54,621 nt of DNA from Pseudomonadota bacterium (GTDB lineage Bacteria; Pseudomonadota; Gammaproteobacteria; Burkholderiales; Thiobacillaceae), in assembly GCA_030653935.1 (NCBI GenBank), contig JAURYL010000077.1:1-54621 (forward strand), in the 5' to 3' direction. A model generated the notes under the pieces. It saw nothing but the letters and a program-made list of their open reading frames with translations. It was not told the origin of the DNA and did no database searches. Shown here piece by piece: positions 27,315 to 34,400 of the stretch; position 1 is the first letter of the stretch, and the number at the start of each line of letters is the position of its first letter. Both the position numbers and the translations under genes were made by a program.

Positions 27315-28645
27315 TGCGCGCGCTCCTTTTCATCGCGGCGGCGCTTCTGGCTGGCTGCGCGCAGTTGCCTTCATCGCCCGAGCCCAGTATTCCGTCACTG
27401 CCCGCGAAGCCGCCGCCGCCTGGTGTTCCTGATCCCGTTCCGGCGCCGCCTGATGTCGATCCGCCGGTCGTCATTCCACCTCCTGTCGTCGTCACCCCGC
27501 CCGCGGTCGTCGTCACGCCGCCGTCCGTGGACGCGACAAGCAAGCCGGTCGCGCTTGCCATGCCCTGGTTGAAGCCCGCCTCCTGGGGGCAATTGCCGGG
27601 CTGGCGAGATGACGACCTGACCACGGCCTGGCCGGCCTGGCTGCAATCCTGCCGTGGCCTGCGGAGCAATCCGGCCTGGACTGCTGTCTGCGGCGCCGCC
27701 CTGAGAATGCCGGCGCAACCCGAGAGCGGCGATATCCGCGCTTTCCTTGAACAGCAATTCCTCGTCTGGCAGGTCAGCCAGGAAGAGGGGGGGCAGGAAG
27801 GGCTGGTGACCGGTTATTACGAACCGTTGTTGCGTGGCAGTCGCTTTCCCACACCGCGCTACCGTTACCCCCTTTATGGCCCACCGGATGACATGCTGGT
27901 GATCGATCTCGCTTCGATCTATCCGGAGCTGAAGAGCTTGCGACTGCGCGGCCGCTTGCAGGGCAATAAAGTGGTGCCCTACTGGAATCGCGCGGAAATC
28001 GAGGCGGGGGCGGCGCCGGTGCGCGGCAAGGAAGTGCTCTGGGTGGATGACCCGGTGGAATTGTTTTTTCTTCAGGTGCAGGGTTCCGGCCGCGTGCGTC
28101 TGGAGGACGGCGGTAACCGGGGTGATATCGCCCGTGTCGGTTACGCCGACCAGAATGGCCATCCTTATCGCTCGATCGGCAAGTGGTTGATCGAAAAGGG
28201 TGAAATCACCCTGGACAAGGCATCCATGCAGGGCATCAAGGATTGGGGACGGCGGAATCCGGAGCGCTTGCCGGAGTTGCTCAACGCCAATCCCAGTTTT
28301 GTCTTCTTCCGCGAACTGCCCAACACCGGAAACGGCCCATTGGGGGCGCTGGGCGTGCCGCTCACCCATGAACGCAGCATCGCCGTCGATCCGCGTGGCA
28401 TCCCGCTGGGCGCGCCGGTTTGGTTGGCCACCACCCGTCCCAACGCGAAAGAGACGCTGAATCGCCTGATGTTGGCTCAGGATACCGGCAGCGCCATTCG
28501 CGGCAACGTCCGCGCCGATTTCTTCTGGGGCTTCGGTGAGGAGGCCGGCAAACTCGCCGGCGCGATGAAACAGAAGGGCAGGATGTGGGTGTTATTGCCG
28601 CGCGATTACCCGATCATCAGCAACGGTAAATCCAGTCTACAGTAA
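27314..28645 (+). CDS. mltA: Membrane-bound lytic murein transglycosylase A
   Basis: A 443-residue outer-membrane lipoprotein. The signal peptide ends in a lipobox (LLAGC, Cys ~15). A long Pro-rich linker (residues ~25-75) follows, then the MltA barrel (GLVTGYYEPLLRGSR). The C-terminal 3D domain carries the conserved Asp residues (LAQDTGSAIRG ... RADFFWGFG). It cleaves the MurNAc-GlcNAc bond of peptidoglycan, leaving 1,6-anhydro ends. The start is fixed by the overlap with apaG. The Pro/Val linker is longer than I expect for the family. Confidence 0.95.
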   Translation: MRALLFIAAALLAGCAQLPSSPEPSIPSLPAKPPPPGVPDPVPAPPDVDPPVVIPPPVVVTPPAVVVTPPSVDATSKPVALAMPWLKPASWGQLPGWRDDDLTTAWPAWLQSCRGLRSNPAWTAVCGAALRMPAQPESGDIRAFLEQQFLVWQVSQEEGGQEGLVTGYYEPLLRGSRFPTPRYRYPLYGPPDDMLVIDLASIYPELKSLRLRGRLQGNKVVPYWNRAEIEAGAAPVRGKEVLWVDDPVELFFLQVQGSGRVRLEDGGNRGDIARVGYADQNGHPYRSIGKWLIEKGEITLDKASMQGIKDWGRRNPERLPELLNANPSFVFFRELPNTGNGPLGALGVPLTHERSIAVDPRGIPLGAPVWLATTRPNAKETLNRLMLAQDTGSAIRGNVRADFFWGFGEEAGKLAGAMKQKGRMWVLLPRDYPIISNGKSSLQ

Positions 28646-28650
28646 AGCGC

Positions 28651-28833
28651 ATGGATACCTCCCTTGTCGCCGCCTCCGCCGCTTCGGTGGCCAACTACCA
28701 GACTCAGAGCAGTCTGATCGCGCTTCGTCTGGCCGCCGAAAGCCAACGACAGGTTGTCGATCTGCTGGCGCAAAGCGTTGCGCCAGCCGCCAATCCCGCG
28801 CATATGGGCAGCCAGGTCGATACCTACGCATGA
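28651..28833 (+). CDS. YjfB-like small putative motility protein
   Basis: A 60-residue protein starting MDTSLVAASAASVANYQTQS. The Ala-rich N-terminus, a central helix (LIALRLAAESQRQVVDLLAQ) and the short polar tail resemble the YjfB/putative motility protein family found near flagellar and type IV pilus genes. Nothing is known of its mechanism. It follows mltA by 5 bp and precedes the first c-di-GMP riboswitch of the pilus cluster. Confidence 0.65.
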   Translation: MDTSLVAASAASVANYQTQSSLIALRLAAESQRQVVDLLAQSVAPAANPAHMGSQVDTYA

Positions 28834-28878
28834 CCCCGTGAATCCATAAATCAACAAAAACGACAAATAAAATAAATA

Positions 28879-28907
28879 TTGTGTGATTTTGGTGTGTTTG
28901 CTATAAA
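28879..28907 (+). promoter_or_regulatory. Candidate promoter of the pilV-pilW unit
   Basis: TTGTGT (weak -35), 17 bp and TATAAA (-10) lie in a clearly A/T-rich stretch just before the riboswitch. Initiation would fall about 5-8 bases upstream of or at the conserved ATCTCG element (28914), so the aptamer would be at the very 5' end of the RNA. Confidence 0.55.
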
Positions 28908-28922
28908 TGCACCATCTCGGGT

Positions 28923-29019
28923 CGAGATCAAGGGCAAACCCGCCGAAAGGCGGAGACGCAAAGCCACGGACCTAAAGCCGACGCAAACGCGGAAGCAACG
29001 GTAGCCGGGCCGCATCTCG
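28923..29019 (+). ncRNA. Cyclic di-GMP class I (GEMM-I) riboswitch, copy 1
   Basis: The conserved GEMM-I elements occur in order: GGGCAAACC (28932-28940), a GAAA tetraloop in the P1b/P2 hairpin (28945-28948), GACGCAAAGCC (28955-28965), CCTAAA tetraloop-receptor strand (28971-28976) and GGTAGCCGGG (from 29000). Closing helix P1 is CGAGAT (28923-28928) with ATCTCG (29014-29019). The base equivalent to Vc2 G20 is G by my alignment, as in c-di-GMP-selective members. It lies ~100 nt before pilV and on the same strand. Confidence 0.93.
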
Positions 29020-29058
29020 GAACGCGCGATGTTCAAGCCGTCCTGCGGCTGATCTCCT

Positions 29059-29117
29059 CGCCGCTCCAGCAGCCTTTTCCGACCGGGTCGGTTAACGGTT
29101 TTACGCAAGGAGTGGCG
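29059..29117 (+). promoter_or_regulatory. Anti-Shine-Dalgarno hairpin of pilV
   Basis: CGCCGCTCC (29059-29067) is complementary over 9 positions, one of them a G-U pair, to GGAGTGGCG (29109-29117), which contains the pilV Shine-Dalgarno sequence. The enclosed stretch holds a second hairpin, CCGAC/GTCGG. The same design occurs in copy 2. It is the probable expression platform of the riboswitch. Whether c-di-GMP opens or closes it cannot be read from sequence. Confidence 0.6.
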
Positions 29118-29119
29118 AC

Positions 29120-29665
29120 ATGAAACATCTCTCATCCATCAAGCAACACGCCGCCTCGCAATCGGGGTTCAGCATCCTGGAAATCATGGTGACGCTGGTG
29201 GTGTTGTCTACCGGGCTTCTCGGTGTGGCCAACCTCCAAGTCACCGCGCTGCGCGGCAATCAGGGGGCTCACCTGGCGACACTGGCGGCGCAGCAGGCGC
29301 AGGACATGGCCGAGCGTATGAATACCAACCCCAAGGGCGTGGGCGCCGATCTATACGACAGCCTGAATGCCGGCATACCCGTCATGGCGGTGAATTGCCA
29401 GAGTGCCAGTTGCACACCGGCTCAGCTCGTCCTGTTTGACCATAATCGCTGGAACGCCGCCAACCAGACTTTGCTGCCAGGCGGCGCCGGGCAGGTCAGT
29501 GAAATTCGTGACGGCGTCTACCTGATTGGGGTGCGTTGGAACGACCGGCAATTGGCCGAGGCCAGTGGTTGGCAGGCGAATACCCCGGCGGCAACCGCCT
29601 GCGGTGAACCCCAAGCGGGCACACGTTGTTTTTTCCTGGTGCATCAACCCGCGTCGATCTCCTGA
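29120..29665 (+). CDS. pilV: Type IV pilus minor pilin PilV
   Basis: A 181-residue minor pilin. The prepilin peptidase site is SG/FSILEIMVTLVVL, with Glu at mature position 5, followed by the N-terminal hydrophobic helix and ANLQVTALRGNQGAHLATLA, typical of PilV. Cysteines near the C-terminus may form disulfides. PilV is part of the priming/tip complex that starts pilus assembly with PilW, PilX and PilY1. AAGGAG precedes the ATG, within the anti-SD pairing region. pilW follows after 10 bp. Confidence 0.9.
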   Translation: MKHLSSIKQHAASQSGFSILEIMVTLVVLSTGLLGVANLQVTALRGNQGAHLATLAAQQAQDMAERMNTNPKGVGADLYDSLNAGIPVMAVNCQSASCTPAQLVLFDHNRWNAANQTLLPGGAGQVSEIRDGVYLIGVRWNDRQLAEASGWQANTPAATACGEPQAGTRCFFLVHQPASIS

Positions 29666-29675
29666 GACATCGACC

Positions 29676-30431
29676 ATGAAATCCGCTCACTTGAATTCCA
29701 GTGAAGCCGGCCTCTCTCTTGTTGAATTGATGGTGGCGCTTTCCATCGGTCTGCTGTTGACCGTTTCGGTGGGCACCATCCTCTCCGGCAGTCTCCAGAT
29801 TTTCCGCGCTCAAACTGAAAGCGCTCGCATTCAGGAGTCTGGACGCTTTCTCATGGATATCCTGGGTCGCCAGATTACCCAGGCCGGCTATGCCGCCATT
29901 TCCACCGACTACAGCGACCCGAAGCTCGCTTTTGCCGGCACCCCCATCAGCGGCGAGCACGGGCTGGTCGCCATCCGCACCGATGAGCGCAAGGTCGGCA
30001 GCGATTACCTGGCCGTGAGTTTCGACGCCAGCATTGATTGCCAGGGCAATGCGGTTGCCGATGGCATCGCCCGGAACGAGTTCTACCTGAATGGCAACGA
30101 GGAACTGGTTTGCGCCAGTGGCGGTGGCACCTCCGAGGTGATGGCGGATGGCGTGGAATCCTTCCTGGTGCACTATGGCATCGACGCCGACGGCGATTAC
30201 AGCGTGGATCGCTACAAGGCCCAACCCGTATCCAGCTCCGACCCCGCGCTTGATGAATGGTCAAAAATACGCACGGTGCGCGTCTGTGTGGTGGTACGGG
30301 CAATCAGCCAGGGCACCAGCCCGACCGCCCAGCGCTATGAAGATTGCTCGGGCGTTACTCAGACCGCGCCCGACACCCGCTTGCGCCGTATCCTCAGCGC
30401 CACTTTCCAGTTGCGTAACCGCGGCATCTGA
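29676..30431 (+). CDS. pilW: Type IV pilus assembly protein PilW
   Basis: A 251-residue minor pilin. The processing site is AG/LSLVELMVALSIGLLL, with Glu5 present. QESGRFLMDILGRQITQAGY follows as expected for PilW, and several conserved Cys lie in the C-terminal half. It acts in the minor-pilin tip complex. The start MKSAHLNSSEAG lies 10 bp after pilV, with no separate promoter visible. The open frame further upstream overlaps pilV and is not used. Confidence 0.9.
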   Translation: MKSAHLNSSEAGLSLVELMVALSIGLLLTVSVGTILSGSLQIFRAQTESARIQESGRFLMDILGRQITQAGYAAISTDYSDPKLAFAGTPISGEHGLVAIRTDERKVGSDYLAVSFDASIDCQGNAVADGIARNEFYLNGNEELVCASGGGTSEVMADGVESFLVHYGIDADGDYSVDRYKAQPVSSSDPALDEWSKIRTVRVCVVVRAISQGTSPTAQRYEDCSGVTQTAPDTRLRRILSATFQLRNRGI

Positions 30432-30509
30432 GCGCCAACCTGTCGCGCCACCGGCGCGGCGATCACGGTTGCCGCGAAGTCGTGCCGCCACCAGGAGTCC
30501 GGGGCACCC

Positions 30510-30537
30510 GAGCCCGGTCTCGGTGGTATTCGGGCTC
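30510..30537 (+). terminator. Possible hairpin after pilW
   Basis: GAGCCCG (30510-30516) pairs with CGGGCTC (30531-30537) about 80 bp after the pilW stop. No T-tract follows, so termination is uncertain. It separates pilW from the second riboswitch promoter. Confidence 0.3.
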
Positions 30538-30587
30538 AGCGCGTCTGATCGCTGTAAACCACCAAATACAACAATATTAAAAACTAA

Positions 30588-30615
30588 TTGCCATATTTGT
30601 TGTTTGTGTTATAAA
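30588..30615 (+). promoter_or_regulatory. Candidate promoter of the pilX-pilY1 unit
   Basis: TTGCCA (-35), 16 bp and TATAAA (-10) lie in A/T-rich sequence immediately before the second riboswitch, with predicted initiation at or just before the conserved ATCTCG at 30622. Spacing relative to the aptamer equals copy 1, which supports both promoter calls. Confidence 0.6.
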
Positions 30616-30630
30616 GAAGTCATCTCGGGT

Positions 30631-30720
30631 CGAGATCAAGGGCAAACCCTCCGAAAGGTGGGGACGCAAAGCCACGGACCTAAAGCAGTAGTAACGCAAA
30701 GGTAGCCGGGCCGCATCTCG
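30631..30720 (+). ncRNA. Cyclic di-GMP class I (GEMM-I) riboswitch, copy 2
   Basis: All conserved parts are present: GGGCAAACC (30640-30648), GAAA tetraloop (30653-30656), GACGCAAAGCC (30663-30673), CCTAAA (30679-30684) and GGTAGCCGGG (30701-30710). P1 is CGAGAT (30631-30636) with ATCTCG (30715-30720). The G at the Vc2-G20 position is kept. The P3-side arm is shorter and different from copy 1, while the core is nearly identical, so the two leaders are paralogous. It lies ~100 nt before pilX. Confidence 0.93.
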
Positions 30721-30759
30721 GAACGCGCGATTTCAGACGTCTGTTCGGACGTCTTGCTC

Positions 30760-30819
30760 GCCGCTCCATAGCAACCTTAATCCGACCGAGTCGGACATTG
30801 GTTTCTAACAAGGAGCGGC
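30760..30819 (+). promoter_or_regulatory. Anti-Shine-Dalgarno hairpin of pilX
   Basis: GCCGCTCC (30760-30767) is perfectly complementary over 8 bp to GGAGCGGC (30812-30819), which contains the pilX Shine-Dalgarno sequence. Between them is the hairpin CCGAC/GTCGG seen also in copy 1. A further hairpin just upstream (AGACGTC/GACGTCT, 30735-30754) occupies the place of AGCCG/CGGCT in copy 1, with different sequence but the same pairing. Confidence 0.65.
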
Positions 30820-30822
30820 ATC

Positions 30823-31380
30823 ATGAAATTTCCTACCCAGAAGTTTTCCAACAGCCCGAAGCAGCAGCGCGGCATGTCACTCATCGCCAGCCTGATCTTT
30901 CTCGGCGTGCTCACCACCTTGGGTTACTCCTCGATCACCACCGCCTTCATGCAGGAACGCATGTCGGGCGCCTGGCAAGACCGCAAGCAGGCCAACCAGG
31001 CCGCGGAAATGGCGCTGCGCGATGCCGAGGCTTACCTCGCCACTTCCGTCAACGGTCTGACCGGATTCAATCGCGCTTGCGACAACGGCCTTTGCTACAA
31101 CGGCGCGCAAGGCTATGCCGCCGATACCCCGGAGGGCATGGCCGCGAAAGTTTGGGAGACTTCAGGAATCTTCAGTGATGCCGATAAGACTATTCATTAC
31201 GGCGAAATGACCGGTGCCGTCAGCATCAATGGCGTCCTCGAGCAGCCGCGTTACTTGATCGAAGGCTTCCGCAAGCAGCACGCTGGCCACGGTGAAAGCA
31301 TTTACTACCGCATCACGGTGCGCGCGGTTGGTGCCCGCCCGGGTACGGCGGTGACCCTGCAGGAGATCTATCGGGTTTAG
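30823..31380 (+). CDS. pilX: Type IV pilus assembly protein PilX
   Basis: A 185-residue minor pilin of the PilX type. The leader ends QQRG/MSLIASLIFLGVLTTLG. There is no Glu at mature position 5, as in GspK/PilX-like tip subunits that cap the complex. AAEMALRDAEAYL is the characteristic PilX sequence after the hydrophobic helix. It would sit at the pilus tip with PilV, PilW and PilY1. Translation starts within the anti-SD pairing region of the second riboswitch leader. pilY1 follows after a 57-nt hairpin-bearing gap. Confidence 0.88.
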   Translation: MKFPTQKFSNSPKQQRGMSLIASLIFLGVLTTLGYSSITTAFMQERMSGAWQDRKQANQAAEMALRDAEAYLATSVNGLTGFNRACDNGLCYNGAQGYAADTPEGMAAKVWETSGIFSDADKTIHYGEMTGAVSINGVLEQPRYLIEGFRKQHAGHGESIYYRITVRAVGARPGTAVTLQEIYRV

Positions 31381-31422
31381 GGCGTGTGAATGAATAACCG
31401 AAACGTTATTCGTTTACGGCCT
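31379..31422 (+). promoter_or_regulatory. Long leader hairpin before pilY1
   Basis: GTGAATGAATAAC (31386-31398) pairs with GTTATTCGTTTAC (31405-31417) over 13 positions including two G-U pairs, with loop CGAAAC. With one bulge the stem extends through GGC (31381-31383) and GCC (31419-31421). It ends two bases before the sequence leading to the pilY1 Shine-Dalgarno AAGGAG. Its 3' arm, ATTCGTTTACGGCC, recurs in the hairpin at 46194-46243. Confidence 0.6.
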
Positions 31423-31437
31423 CATAAGGAGTGGAAG

Positions 31438-34400
31438 ATGAAATCGATCTGGAAGTGGTGGGTGACCGGGATGGGCAGTGCGGGCAGGGTGGGGCATAGC
31501 GTGCTCAAACCGTGCCTTGGCCTGCTCCTCCTGTTGCTGAGTCCCCCTGTGCTCGCGCTCGATCTCGCCTCCAGTCCCCTGTTCATCAGTTCCAGCATCC
31601 CGCCGCAGGTGATGCTTGACGTCTCCAAGGATCAACAGCTCTACAAGAAAGCCTATAGCGATTACTCCGACCTTGATGGCGATGGCCAGCTGGAGACCGG
31701 CTACAAGCACGCCATCGACTATTACGGCTATTTCGATTCTTACAAGTGCTACAGCTATTCCACGGGCAACCAGCGCTTCGAGCCCACTTCGACCAGCGAC
31801 AGCAAGTATTGCTCCGGGCTGTGGAGCGGCAACTTTTTAAACTGGGCCACCATGACCCGCATGGATGCGGTACGCAAACTGCTCTACGGCGGTCTGCGTT
31901 CGACCGACCAGACTTTCGCGGCCGGTGGCGTCAATGCGCTTACCGTCCTGGAGCGCTCCTATCTACCTACCGACGCGCATGCTTTCGCCAAGTATTACAA
32001 CGGCGCGGACATTGATCGCCTGACCCCATTCACCGCGTCCGCCACGCCGACGGCGGTGCCCAGTTCCAGCAATGTGACCATCCCCGCCGCCACGCCCGCC
32101 GCGCTGAGTTTCGCCGTGGCCTCTACCAGCGCCTTCGCCTATGGCGACCAGGTGGTGATTCGCGCCAATGCCAATCCAAGCGCCAACTACATGATCGGCG
32201 CGGTCAGTTGCGTCAACGGCAGTGGCATCAACATGTTCAACAGCTTGGTTGCCAATGCCAATTCCTGTTCTTCCGGCCAGATCAAGGTGGTGGTGGAACA
32301 GGCTCAAGGTTCCGGCACCCATAACAACTGGAGTATCGAGAACTGGACCCAGACCGGCATCACACTCTGTAATGCCACGCTGGGATCGAGCACCTCGCAG
32401 AACAACACCAATCCGCCGCTGGTCCGCGTCGCCAGGGGTAATTTCGCACTTTGGGCGGCCAACGAGCGCTGGCAATGCTTGTGGCGGGAAGAAAGCTCCA
32501 GCCCGGGCGAGAACACCGGCAGCCTGTCCGGCTCCACCCGCGCCAACGGCAACCGCGCGGCGCATTCCGGCCTCTATGCCAACAGCTTGTCGCCCAACAA
32601 GACCACCAGTTCCAGTGGTCGTATCGCCAATGGCCTGGGCAGTTATGACTACGTCGCGCGAGTGAAGTCCTGCGTGCCCGGTCTGCTCGGCGGGGAGCGT
32701 TGCAAGCAGTATCCCAGCGGCAACACCAAGCCCATTGGTCTGTTGCAGTACTACGGCGATAGCGGCCAACTGCACTTCGGCCTGATGACCGGCAGCCATG
32801 CCAAAAACATTTCCGGCGGCGTCCTGCGCAAGAATGTCGGTTCGCTCGGCGACGAGATCAATGCCGGCACCGATGGCACCTTCATCCAGCCCGCGACGCC
32901 GCCCAACAGCCCGCGCACCAGTACCTCTCCGGCGACGCCGGCGGGCATCATCAACAGCCTCAACTACCTGCGCATCTACGGCTACAACTACGGCGACGGC
33001 ACCTACCTGGGTTCGAGCGGCGACAACTGCTCCTGGCAGCTCACCAACATCACGGAAAATAGTTGCACCAGTTGGGGCAATCCGATGTCCGAGGTGTTCT
33101 ACGAATCGCTGCGCTACTTCGCTGGCGCCAGCGCCACCAGTGCCTACACGTTCAGCAACAGCGGCAGCAAGGACAACCTCCTGGGCCTGCCGCTGGCCAC
33201 CTGGGTCGACCCGCTCAATACCAGCAACTACTGCGCGCCGCTCAATGTGTTGATGATCAACGCCAGCGTCTCCAGCAACGATGAAGACCTCGGTGGCACC
33301 AGCATGAGTGGTATCGGCGCCGCCAGCACGGCGAGCAGCCTGACCGACGCGGTGGGCAGCGGCGAAGGACTCAACGGGCGCAGATTCTTCATGGGCAAGA
33401 GCGGCGGCAGCAACAATGAACTGTGTGACGCGAAGACGCTCAGCGGTCTCGGCAGCGCCGCCGGCATCTGCCCGGAAGGCCCGACCTTGCAAGGCTCCTG
33501 GCTGATGGCCGGCCTGGCCCACCATGCCCGCACCCAGCGCATCCGGAGCAATATTTCGATTCCCGATAATGACGTCAAATCGCTGAAGGTCAGCACCTAT
33601 GGCGTGCAACTCGCCACCAACGTGCCGCAGATCCGCGTCGCCCTGGAAGGCGAGGCAAGTCCGCGCGTGATCCTGCAACCAGCCTATCGTCTGTTCAATA
33701 GCAGCCCGCAGGGCGGAGGTCAGCTGGTGGACATGAAAATCGTCTATCAGACCGCCACCGCCACCACGGCGGAAGGCATGGCCTATCTCAACTGGGAAGA
33801 CAGCGAGCAGGGCGGCGACTACGACCAGGACGTCTGGGGCATGATCTCCTGGCGTCTCGACCGCAACACCAACACCCTGACCGTCACCACCCGCACCATG
33901 GCCGAATCGACCGTACAGCCTCAGGGTTTCGGTTACATCGTCAGCGGCACCACCCAGGACGGCCCGCACTTCCACTCCGGCATTGAAGGCTTCAACTACA
34001 CCGACCCCGCCGCGATCAGCGTCAGCCCCACCACGAAAGTCAACGGCAGCGGTGGCTGCAACAACTGCCAGCTTTCCGACGCCGCCACCACCGCCACCTA
34101 CACGCTGGGCGCGGCCACCGCCGAATCGCTGAAAGATCCACTCTGGTATGCCGCGAAATGGGGCGGCTTCACGGAAACCGCGGGCGCCAACAACCTGCCG
34201 GATCAGGTTGCCGAATGGGACAGCCGCACCGCGAGCGGCAGTTACGGCAGCGACGGTGTTCCGGACAATTACTTCCTGGTGTCCAACCCGCTTGGCCTGG
34301 AACAGGCGCTGGACCGCACCTTTACCGCCATCCTGGAGAAGGCCGCCGCCAGCGCGGTGACCACCAATTCCACCTCGATCCGTTCCGACAGCCGCCTCTA

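Noticed and set aside
28891-28905. A sigma-54 promoter before pilV (TGG...TTGCT)
   Set aside because: The GG-to-GC spacing is 7 bp instead of the required 10, and TATAAA lies in the right place for sigma-70.
31381-31437. A third c-di-GMP riboswitch before pilY1
   Set aside because: None of the GEMM core elements (GGGCAAACC, GACGCAAAGCC, CCTAAA) is present. The gap holds only the long hairpin.
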